DNA of 64,000 nt from assembly GCF_046098205.1 (NCBI RefSeq), contig NZ_JBJURJ010000002.1, forward strand, positions 1 through 64,000. Reading direction: 5' to 3'. Under the pieces are notes generated by a model, which did not search any database, was not told the DNA's origin, and worked only from the letters and a program-made list of their open reading frames with translations. The DNA comes from Paenibacillus_AR mesotrionivorans (GTDB lineage Bacteria > Bacillota > Bacilli > Paenibacillales > NBRC-103111). Position numbers and translations under genes: made by a program. Each line of letters starts with the position of its first letter. Positions within the stretch are counted from its first letter, which is position 1. Below are positions 8,632-16,313 of the stretch, piece after piece.

Positions 8632-9246
8632 ATGACCACAATTCAATTAGCAGGATTACTCATTGTTTTAAGCTTTTATGGCAGTTACTTTGCTAAACAA
8701 CGGCTGCAGCGCACCCTGGGCATTTCGACGGATAGACTGGGGCGCGGAAACAAACCCAAAAAAACCTTGGTTATTGAAGTCAGCTTAAAGATAACCACCT
8801 TCTCGATGGCCGGAGTACAGTTGGGCAGCATTGTAATGGACACCCGGTGGATATCGTTCATTTCCAGCAATGCCCTCCGGTATACCGGAATTGCAGCCGC
8901 ACTGGCAGGTACGATGATTTTTATTGCAGCAATGGCCACCATGAAAAATAGTTGGCGTGCTGGCGTCGATGCGGCTCAAAAAACGGAGCTGGTGACCGAT
9001 GGGCTTTACCGCTTCAGCCGGAACCCCGCTTTTTTAGGGTTTGATCTGTTTTACCTTGGAATCACACTGGCATTCTGCAATCCGGTGAGTCTTCTTTTCT
9101 TCGTTTTGTGTACAGCTCTTCTGCATCTTCAGATTGTGGAGGAAGAAAAATTCCTGATTTCTGCTTTTGGCGCGGAGTATGTAAAATACAGAAAAAACAC
9201 CGGCAGATATGTTACGTTATTTCTAAAGCAGGCTTCTTCCCGGTGA
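8632..9246 (+). CDS. Isoprenylcysteine carboxyl methyltransferase-like membrane protein
   Basis: Small integral membrane protein with about four to five hydrophobic helices. The C-terminal half carries the ICMT/PEMT fingerprint GLYRFSRNPAFLGF, followed by LLHLQIVEEEKFLISAFGAEYVKYRKNTGRY. In this superfamily that region binds S-adenosylmethionine, so a methyl transfer to a lipid or small hydrophobic substrate is likely; the substrate is unknown. The ATG at 8632 (204 aa) is preceded by AAAGGAGGCGTATCTCTC, which is better than the earlier ATG at 8602. Its 3' end overlaps the convergent esterase gene by 35 bp. It is a single-gene unit with its own promoter and a possible operator. Confidence 0.82.
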   Translation: MTTIQLAGLLIVLSFYGSYFAKQRLQRTLGISTDRLGRGNKPKKTLVIEVSLKITTFSMAGVQLGSIVMDTRWISFISSNALRYTGIAAALAGTMIFIAAMATMKNSWRAGVDAAQKTELVTDGLYRFSRNPAFLGFDLFYLGITLAFCNPVSLLFFVLCTALLHLQIVEEEKFLISAFGAEYVKYRKNTGRYVTLFLKQASSR

Positions 9247-10000
9247 GAATATGGAATGCGGTATTCTTCCCGGCATCCGTTCCGGTCCGGTTATACCCTT
9301 CCTGCACATAATGGAAAGGGTCCTTCATCAGTCCTTCCGCGGCCATGGACGCAAACCGGGTTGAGACTAGTACAGCATGGGGATGGGTTTGGCAAAGGGT
9401 TGTTTGGACAGCCATAATTTCCTGATACAGCTCGGGGTCATCCCGGTGGTTGCCGATGCGCACCAGATAACAGGTCTCCAAACCGGAGGAGATCATGGCA
9501 TCGATCATGGAGGTGACCTTGGCTGTATACTCGCCGCCACTCATTCTTTTGTCCCCGTCGGTTTCCCCCTGGCACCAGACCATAAACTGGCGGTTGATGA
9601 TGTATCCATTTTCCACGAGCCACTTCCTAGCAGCCTGGTACCGCGCGATGGCATCCTGCAAAAATCCCCCGCCCGGAAGCCATTGGTTGATGGAGGTGCC
9701 TCCGACGGAGCAAGACACACCTACAACCGGCCTGCCTACCGCCTGATGATAAGCCAGAACAAAGGAGGAGACCATCGAACCGGTTTTTTTGGATTCGCTT
9801 ACACCACTCTCCGGATTATTCTCCTGGACCCCGAAGGGCTCCGCTAACGGATAGAGCCGGGTCGGATCGGAGATCGCCCGGAATTCATAGCCCACCTCCT
9901 CCGGCACAGCCGGGGCCTCCTCCACCGCTCCGCGGCCGGCCATGTTGGACTGGCCCATAAACATGATCAAATCCACTTTCATACTGCTGTCGACTCCCAT
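9212..10000 (-). CDS. SGNH-type carbohydrate acetylesterase (DUF303/sialate O-acetylesterase-like, CE6 type)
   Basis: Likely removes acetyl groups from plant polysaccharide fragments. The N-terminus shows the nucleophile block IMFMGQSNMAGRG, with Ser in GQSN. Later blocks are GVSCSVGGTSINQW, QFMVWCQGETDG and the C-terminal segment VREGYN-like YVQEGYNRTGTDAGKN; the usual Asp/His pair is less clear there (DPFHYVQEGYN supplies a His). At 262 aa it has family-typical length, with no signal peptide, so it is probably cytoplasmic. Start choice is uncertain: the ATG at 10000 has GGAG nine bases upstream, a TTG at 10021 is also in frame, and an ATG lies at 9982. It fits the surrounding pectin and xylan genes. 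Confidence 0.83.
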   Translation of the reverse strand: MGVDSSMKVDLIMFMGQSNMAGRGAVEEAPAVPEEVGYEFRAISDPTRLYPLAEPFGVQENNPESGVSESKKTGSMVSSFVLAYHQAVGRPVVGVSCSVGGTSINQWLPGGGFLQDAIARYQAARKWLVENGYIINRQFMVWCQGETDGDKRMSGGEYTAKVTSMIDAMISSGLETCYLVRIGNHRDDPELYQEIMAVQTTLCQTHPHAVLVSTRFASMAAEGLMKDPFHYVQEGYNRTGTDAGKNTAFHILTGKKPALEIT

Positions 10001-10126
10001 TCCCTTCAACTCCGCGTTCAAATTTTCCAGCTGCCGGCAGTTCTATTCTTGTCCGAGGTTATCATATCGGACTGTATTCTGCCAGTCCCATTTTTAGCCG
10101 GAAATAGACTTCTGTCACTTCAAAAG

Positions 10127-10154
10127 GGAACCTTTCGGTTCGGACCTGTGTCTA
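10127..10154 (+). promoter_or_regulatory. Possible ECF-type autoregulated promoter
   Basis: GGAACC (10127-10132) followed after about 16 bp by TGTCTA resembles extracytoplasmic-function promoters with an AAC core at -35. Its place directly before the sigma gene is typical of self-control. Confidence 0.4.
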
Positions 10155-10200
10155 TATGGATGGAGATGGCCGCGTGGAGCACTTGAGGTTTGTAAGCGAG

Positions 10201-10710
10201 ATGGATGAGGAAACATTTAAGAAGGTCATGCTGACATATGGCCAGGATGTATGGAATTATGCGTATTTTTTAACCGGGAAACGCGATTTGGCCGACGATA
10301 TTTCCCAGGATGTGTTTCTTTCTGTATACCGGAATATCGGTTCCTATAGAGGAGAGTCTTCGTTGAGAACCTGGCTGTTTGCGATTACCCGCAACATCAG
10401 CCGGAATATCAAACGGAACGCGTTCTTCCGCAGAGTTATTTTGATGGAGTGGATTGAGGGAGAAAACACAGCTACCTCAGCGGAAACCGAGGCTATGGAC
10501 GCGTATGTGTCCAACGAAATCTGGCAGGTTGTTCTACAGCTGCCCGTAAAGTTTCGGGAGGTCCTGATTCTGGATGCCAAATACGAAATGACAGCACCGG
10601 AGATAGCCGATTTGTTGGGTATCTCGGTTGGAACCGTCAAATCAAGGCTTTCGCGAGCAAGAAAAAAGGTATCCGCCATATGGGAGGGATTGATTCATGA
10701 AACCGTCTAA
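10201..10710 (+). CDS. ECF (extracytoplasmic function) sigma-70 family factor
   Basis: Directs RNA polymerase to a small regulon, normally in response to envelope stress. Region 2 is visible as VWNYAYFLTGKRDLADDISQ with FLSVYRNIGSYRGESSLRTW, and region 4 as LPVKFREVLILDAKYEMTAPEIADLLG with the recognition helix SVGTVKSRLSRARKK. It has the two-domain length of the family (169 aa from ATG 10201). A longer frame begins at 10156 but has no ribosome site and would start inside the putative -10 region. The 3' end overlaps the next gene by 14 bp, the usual arrangement with a membrane anti-sigma factor. Confidence 0.92.
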   Translation: MDEETFKKVMLTYGQDVWNYAYFLTGKRDLADDISQDVFLSVYRNIGSYRGESSLRTWLFAITRNISRNIKRNAFFRRVILMEWIEGENTATSAETEAMDAYVSNEIWQVVLQLPVKFREVLILDAKYEMTAPEIADLLGISVGTVKSRLSRARKKVSAIWEGLIHETV

Positions 10711-11370
10711 GCCTGAATGGTATGCCATGTTAAAACAAGAGCCATTTGTGATCCGCACCTTTGATTCGGAACAAGGTATGAAAGTTATGGCAAAGCTATC
10801 CGTAAAGGAAAAAAAACGTGATCTGAAAATATGGAGACACGTCAGTTTGTTAGCCGCGGTTATGTTATTTGTTCTGATCGTGGTTACGTTTCCTGAAAAG
10901 CGTCACACGGTGGTCCGCCCCCAGCCTATCCTTGATGAGAAAAACCAAATTCTATATCTCGATCCCAGTTGGCGGATTCCCAGAGAAGTGTTCGATGTGT
11001 ATCAGTCAACAAATTCGTTAGCCCAAACCAGTGTATTGGCTGAGCTGCCTCCAACCGATATTTTTAAACTGTGGCTCTTGACCGTTCGATTTAATAATGA
11101 AGCATTCCCAAAGCAGCTTGTGGTTCAAGATTCTACAGAGATGATTCCAAGAGATAAAATCATCACGTCGTGGGAAAAATGGAAAAAAATTATTATATCA
11201 CAGAGAAAATTCAAGGAAATTCCGCCGAACTTTCACTTACACCGGATTCAGCATCGAGTGAAGCATATCTGAAGGGCGGAGAAAGAAAAATACGGTTTAT
11301 CAAAAGCGAATCGGGAATTTGGCAAATTGATCAAAAAGATGTCCGTGAGATATTGTCCTTAACCCCCTAA
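10697..11370 (+). CDS. Membrane anti-sigma factor, apparently frameshifted at an A7 run
   Basis: Probable partner that holds the ECF factor at the membrane. The N-terminal cytoplasmic part is followed by one membrane helix (HVSLLAAVMLFVLIVVTF, about residues 50-67) and an extracytoplasmic domain. The frame from 10697 (GGAGG nine bases upstream) stops at 11272 with a basic, odd C-terminus. From 11186 another frame continues in acceptable sequence (NYYITEKIQGNSAELSLTPD) to the stop at 11370. One extra A in the run 11183-11189 joins W-K-K to N-Y-Y-I-T-E and gives about 224 aa. It is therefore a one-base deletion, a sequencing error or transcriptional slippage. Confidence 0.7.
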
Positions 11371-12186
11371 TTACCTCGCCCCCCTCCTGAACTCGCTGGG
11401 GGTGACCGATAAGGCCTCCTTGAAGATTTTGCAGAAGTACATGGAGGAGTTAAAGCCGCAGGCATTGCCAATCTCCAGAATGGATCGGTCGGTGTTCACC
11501 AGCATGTGGCAAGCGTTTTGAATTTTTATGTTGTTGATATAATGCGTCAGCGTTACCCCTGTGGCTTCCTTGAAGATGCGGCACAAATAATATTTGGACA
11601 TATAAAAATGGTCGGCAATTTCCTGGATATGGACAATTTTATTGTAATGCTGATGGATGTAGGACAGAATCGGCGTAAACTTGGGGTGAACCAGGGGCGG
11701 CTGCTCCATCCGGGGCACACTTTTATTTTCATTGAGAATATGAAGAACCTCCGCCAAATGGACGAATATCCGGTTGTCCGGGTTTGAGGGATCTTCCCTC
11801 TCCAATAGGAGCAGCAGCTTTTTGACACGGGGAAACGACTCCTTGGAAAGGGAAATGACCTCCCGGTCAAAACAGGCCAAAAGCGCTTTGGCTGCCCGCT
11901 CGGTAAAATACAGGCGCAGGAAACGGTCCGTAAAGTAGACGCAAGTCCGGGCACAAGCCTGGTTGCTGCGGCTTTTGTGGAACACATGGGGCTTGAACAG
12001 AGCCACGTCGTGCCGGGTTACGTCATAGACGGAATCATTCACCAGCATATGATGATAGCCTTCTTCAAGAATGTAGAGCTCGTAGGAATTATGGTAATGG
12101 AAGTTGGTCATCTGGTGGTTGGCATCATGCTTCATATATTCAATAAAAAAGAACGGGTCTGTCCGGAACAAATCAGGGTTTCGCAT
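11371..12186 (-). CDS. AraC family transcriptional regulator with cupin sensor domain
   Basis: Predicted sugar-responsive regulator. The N-terminal half is an AraC-type cupin (NFHYHNSYELYILEEGYHHM, then DVALFKPHVFHKS). The C-terminal half has the two helix-turn-helix units (VHIQEIADHFYMSKYYLCRIF and RSILEIGNACGFNSSMYFCKIF) with the signature end FKEALSVTPSEFRR. The ATG at 12186 (271 aa) has a GGAG site; the frame opens at 12249 without one. It is divergent from the GH115 gene 136 bp away, which it probably controls. Its stop codon directly adjoins the stop of the anti-sigma gene. Confidence 0.92.
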   Translation of the reverse strand: MRNPDLFRTDPFFFIEYMKHDANHQMTNFHYHNSYELYILEEGYHHMLVNDSVYDVTRHDVALFKPHVFHKSRSNQACARTCVYFTDRFLRLYFTERAAKALLACFDREVISLSKESFPRVKKLLLLLEREDPSNPDNRIFVHLAEVLHILNENKSVPRMEQPPLVHPKFTPILSYIHQHYNKIVHIQEIADHFYMSKYYLCRIFKEATGVTLTHYINNIKIQNACHMLVNTDRSILEIGNACGFNSSMYFCKIFKEALSVTPSEFRRGAR

Positions 12187-12321
12187 ACCGCTCCAGCTCC
12201 TTGTTATACGGTTATAGCAATATAATACAACAATCAGCCAGAACGGCAAGATAATAAAAGATTATTGCCCCCATTGTCCGCTATAGTGGAGATAAGACTT
12301 CACCTCAAAAGGAGGCTGGCT

Positions 12322-15300
12322 TTGCGGATGGCTTCAACAGACAAACAATCAACCCTTGAAGTTTTTTCCAGGCATCAAACGGTTCATATCTATCTTTCTC
12401 CCTCTGAAAATGAGGCGGTTCAATTGGCAGCGGCCAATTTCCAACGGGACATCGGCTCGGTATGCGGCTGTTCCGCTGTTCTCTCCACAGATTTGGAGCA
12501 ATGCCGCGTTGTAATCGGGACGGTCGGAGAACTGGAGTCCGTGATCGCCCAAAAGGGCTTGTCCTCGGACAAGCTGAAGCAGGAGGACGGCTCCTGGCGT
12601 TGGGAGGCTTACCTGCAGGAGGTTCGGGACGGGGTGCTCTACATTCTCGGAACGGACAGACGCGGCGCTATCTACGGGATGTATGACCTGTGTGAGGACA
12701 TGGGCGTATCGCCTTGGTATTATTGGGCGGATGTGCCAGTCAAAACCAAGGAAACCTACTGCATCCCAGCTGACCTCTGCAAGGCGGATTGGCCCTCTGT
12801 CCAATACCGGGGCATCTTCATTAACGACGAGGAGGAGCTGGAGGATTGGGCCAAGCTCCATACGCCGGACGGCACCATCGGTCCGTATACGTATAGCCGG
12901 ATTTTTGAGCTGCTGCTCCGCCTGAAGGCCAACTATATTTGGCCGGCTATGCACGTAAATTATTTTAACGGAAATCCGGAGAATGGCGCCCTTGCGGAGC
13001 GGATGGGGATTGTGGTGGGCACCTCCCACTGTGACATGCTGTTGCGCAGCAACCAGAATGAATGGAGTCCGTGGATCACAGCCAAAGGCTACACCGATGC
13101 CGTCTACGACTATTCCATTGAAGGCCGGAACCGGGAAATTCTGCAGGAATACTGGCGGGAGAGTGTGGAGACGAACCAGCATTATGAAGTGAGCTTCACC
13201 ATGGGGATGCGGGGCATTCATGACAGCGGATTTGTGACTAAGGCGATTACAGAAGACCCTACTTTAACGGAGGCGGAAAAGGTGGAGGCCAAGGTCCGCC
13301 TGCTGGGGCAGGTGATCCGGGACCAGAAGCAGATCCTGACGGATGTGCTGGGGCAAAAGAAAGCAGACGATGCGCTGAAAACCTTCATCCCTTATAAAGA
13401 GGTGCTGAAGCTGTATGACCAAGGCCTGGAGCTGCCCGAGGACATGACTCTGGTCTGGGCCAACGATAATTTCGGGCATATGCGGCGCTATCCCAATGAG
13501 GCGGAACGGAGCCGCGAGGGAGGCAACGGCTTGTATTTCCACTGCTCCTACTGGGCCCATCCGGGCTCGGCCATGAGCTATCTGTTCATCAGCTCCATGC
13601 CCTTAGCCCACACGGGAAATGAGCTCAGGAAATCCTATGAGTCCGGTATCCGCAAGCTGTGGGTGCTGAATATCGGGGGTTTGAAGCCTGTTGAGCAGGA
13701 CATGGAATATTTCCTGCGGTACGGCTGGGAAGCGGGCAAGGAAACGGGCATAACCAAGGATACGTTCCAGTTCACCAAACACTGGATCGACACCAACTTC
13801 ACGGGGCAGCACGGAGCGGAGGCCGCGGTGCTTTATGAGATTTTTGCCCAAGCCACTGACGTTCGCAAGATCGAGCATATGAACTCGGACGTATTCTCCC
13901 AAACCGCCTACGGGGACGAAGCGGGCCGCAGAGCCCAGCGGCTGGAGGAGGTTTTCCGGCGGGGGAACGCCATTCTGGAGCGCCTGCCAACGGAGGAGCG
14001 GGATGCCTTCTTCCAGCTGTTCCTGATGAAAATCCATGCCTCCTATTATACCAATCTGGAATTCTATTATGCGGACCGGAGTGTGCTTTCGTATGAACGC
14101 GGAAACATGCAGGCGGCTGACAGATACTCGGAGCTCTCAGCCGGTATGTCGGATTGCAAACGGACCATGATCCATTTCTACAATAAAATCATGTCCGGCG
14201 GCAAATGGGACGGCATCATGACCCCGGAGAGCTTCCCGCCTCCGCCCACCGCCATGTTCCCCGCCCGGAAACCGGCCCTGCGCATTGAAGGAAGCGGGCT
14301 GCAGGTTTTGCTGTGGAATGAGGAGGATGCACTTTCCTTTTCCCCTTATGGCCGGAAGCAGAAGTGGATCGAGCTGGGCAACCAGGGCACAGGCAGCATT
14401 CCCTTCTCCATTACGGTGGAAGCCGGAGTGGAATGGATCACAGTTTCGGAAGCGGAAGGCGTTGTGCAGGCGGAAAAGCGGATTCTGGTGACGGTGCTTG
14501 ATCCCGGCCAACACGTCGGGAAGGAAACGGCAATTACGGTGCATGACCATCGGAACGGCACGGCGATTCCGGTTCTGGTCCGGGTGGAGGAGGAGCTTGC
14601 CCTGCCGGAAGCCTTTGCCGATTATGTGGAGTCCGACAGCTCTGTCTCCATACCCGCTGCTGAGTTCTCCAAATCCGTGGACAAAAACGGAGCAGGCTGG
14701 GTACAGGTAGCCGGGCTCGGCAGATACGAAGGGGCCGCAGTGATAGCCTGGTCGCCGGACTTGCGTTCCCTGGAGGGCGAATCTTCCGGACAGCCGTATC
14801 TGGACTATGACTTTTACCTCCAGACCGGGGGAAACCATCTTCTGGAGATCCAGCGGAACCTCACCTTGAACTCCACCGGCCGGATCCGCTTCGGAATCGG
14901 GGTGGATAGCCAGGCACCTGAATGGGTGGAATCGGAAACCCGGGACGAATGGACAGGACAATGGAAGGAGAGCATCTTTAACAACGGGGAAAAGCTCTTT
15001 ATCCGGTTGCCCCATCTGTCTGCGGGGACCCATTCCTTGCAGCTGTACATGGTGGATCCCTTCGTTACGGTCAGCAAGCTGGTGCTTTATACAGGGGTGC
15101 GGAAGGAAACCAGTCTCGGACCGGTGGCCAGCACTCTTGCGGGGATAGCTGCGGCGGAATATGGGCTGGAAAGCCCAACTTGGGATGAGGCCGGGCTCAC
15201 GAGGCTGTGTGAGGAGCTGTACCGGACAAAAGCAGGGGACCTCCCGCTTCCGGACGCGTTGTATGTCTCCCCCGCCTACAATAAGATTAAGGACATCACC

Positions 15301-15954
15301 TTTATCCCGGTTGAAAAAGTGCCCCAGCAGCAGCCGGGTGCCCCGCGGTATGCGGAGCTCCGGAAATCCGATGGCCCCAAGGATATCCTCCGGGAATTCG
15401 GCTCCGGCACATTCGTGGAAGCCGGAGGTGTTCTGGCCATTGAAGCGGAATATGCCTTGGCAGACTCTGACGATGCCTTTTTGACCCCGGCCGGGGACGG
15501 CAGCGGATTGACCTGGAGCCACCTGCAGGCCGAAACCAACGGGCGGACGGGCTTGGCTATGCATGTGGCGCCTCCCGGTCTCCTCTGGGAGGATCCGGCC
15601 GCAGCACCTGGCCTGCATTACCGCGTGAATATCAGTACCGCTGGCCAATACCGGATTTGGCTGCACATGAGGCATTATAACAACCAGTCCGATTCCTGCT
15701 ACCTGGCAGTGGACGGTACTGCCCGGCCCCTTGAGGAGCAGCCCCGGAAGGGCAATCACCATACGTATAACACGGCATATGTGTATTATTGGTGCTTCCT
15801 GTCCGAGCTGGAGCTGACTACGGGCGAGCATATCCTCTCCATTCTGGCGCGGAAATCCCAGCTCCGGGTGGACCGGATCTATCTGACACTGGGCGACGAG
15901 CTGCCACCGGTGGATGCGGATTGGAAGGATTCGCTGCGGACGAGCGCAGAGTAA
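12322..15954 (+). CDS. Glycoside hydrolase family 115 (xylan alpha-1,2-glucuronidase)
   Basis: Likely releases (4-O-methyl)glucuronic acid side chains from xylan. The family core is clear: YRGIFINDEEELEDWAK, LKANYIWPAMHVNYFNGNPE, AERMGIVVGTSHCDMLLR, FTMGMRGIHDSGF and VWANDNFGHMRRYPN. A BACON-like segment (about residues 680-790) and a C-terminal GH115_C beta-sandwich (GVLAIEAEYALADSDDAF onward, about residue 1035 on) complete the usual domain order, at about 1210 aa. No signal peptide is seen, so substrate is probably imported oligosaccharide. Start: AGGAGG lies 6 bases before TTG 12322 and 12 before ATG 12328; either is possible. A terminator follows directly. Confidence 0.93.
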   Translation: MRMASTDKQSTLEVFSRHQTVHIYLSPSENEAVQLAAANFQRDIGSVCGCSAVLSTDLEQCRVVIGTVGELESVIAQKGLSSDKLKQEDGSWRWEAYLQEVRDGVLYILGTDRRGAIYGMYDLCEDMGVSPWYYWADVPVKTKETYCIPADLCKADWPSVQYRGIFINDEEELEDWAKLHTPDGTIGPYTYSRIFELLLRLKANYIWPAMHVNYFNGNPENGALAERMGIVVGTSHCDMLLRSNQNEWSPWITAKGYTDAVYDYSIEGRNREILQEYWRESVETNQHYEVSFTMGMRGIHDSGFVTKAITEDPTLTEAEKVEAKVRLLGQVIRDQKQILTDVLGQKKADDALKTFIPYKEVLKLYDQGLELPEDMTLVWANDNFGHMRRYPNEAERSREGGNGLYFHCSYWAHPGSAMSYLFISSMPLAHTGNELRKSYESGIRKLWVLNIGGLKPVEQDMEYFLRYGWEAGKETGITKDTFQFTKHWIDTNFTGQHGAEAAVLYEIFAQATDVRKIEHMNSDVFSQTAYGDEAGRRAQRLEEVFRRGNAILERLPTEERDAFFQLFLMKIHASYYTNLEFYYADRSVLSYERGNMQAADRYSELSAGMSDCKRTMIHFYNKIMSGGKWDGIMTPESFPPPPTAMFPARKPALRIEGSGLQVLLWNEEDALSFSPYGRKQKWIELGNQGTGSIPFSITVEAGVEWITVSEAEGVVQAEKRILVTVLDPGQHVGKETAITVHDHRNGTAIPVLVRVEEELALPEAFADYVESDSSVSIPAAEFSKSVDKNGAGWVQVAGLGRYEGAAVIAWSPDLRSLEGESSGQPYLDYDFYLQTGGNHLLEIQRNLTLNSTGRIRFGIGVDSQAPEWVESETRDEWTGQWKESIFNNGEKLFIRLPHLSAGTHSLQLYMVDPFVTVSKLVLYTGVRKETSLGPVASTLAGIAAAEYGLESPTWDEAGLTRLCEELYRTKAGDLPLPDALYVSPAYNKIKDITFIPVEKVPQQQPGAPRYAELRKSDGPKDILREFGSGTFVEAGGVLAIEAEYALADSDDAFLTPAGDGSGLTWSHLQAETNGRTGLAMHVAPPGLLWEDPAAAPGLHYRVNISTAGQYRIWLHMRHYNNQSDSCYLAVDGTARPLEEQPRKGNHHTYNTAYVYYWCFLSELELTTGEHILSILARKSQLRVDRIYLTLGDELPPVDADWKDSLRTSAE

Positions 15955-15960
15955 CCAGCA

Positions 15961-16007
15961 AAAAAACCGCTATTGTTGGCCCAATTTGGCCTGCATAGCG
16001 GCTTTTT
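15961..16007 (+). terminator. Rho-independent terminator after GH115
   Basis: CCGCTAT (15967-15973) pairs with ATAGCGG (15995-16001), followed by CTTTTT. A run of A on the left side could let it work in both directions. Confidence 0.85.
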
Positions 16008-16056
16008 CGTCTTAGTGCCAGTCTGTCCGATGACGCGAAGATGACATGCGACAGCC

Positions 16057-16239
16057 TAACGGAAGTGAGAGCCTCTATTTGGGCGAAAAATGGTGTTTGG
16101 AAAATCTAACGGAAGCCAGCGCTCTTATTGGAGCCCAATTAGCCTCAAACGGCCTGCTTTTGGCTAAATAGCGGCGCTGGCGTCCGTTAGAATTTGTGAA
16201 GGGCGGTTTTGGAGGAAATAAGGGCTGTGGTGTCCGTTA
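16057..16239. repeat. 183-bp composite palindromic intergenic element, copy 2 (divergent)
   Basis: TAACGG half-sites start at 16057 and 16107, and inverted CCGTTA half-sites end at 16189 and 16239: the same 50/83/50 spacing as the other copies although arm sequences differ (TAACGGAAGYVAG type). Further TTCCGTTAG-like remnants reach 16302. It fills the gap between two convergent genes (GH115 and the diguanylate cyclase) and contains no ORF of note. Confidence 0.8.
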
Positions 16240-16313
16240 GCGGTTGTAGCTTCCGTAGCCGCGCCCCCCGCTCCCATTAACAGCCGTAGCTTCCGTTAGC
16301 CGCTCCCACTCCC

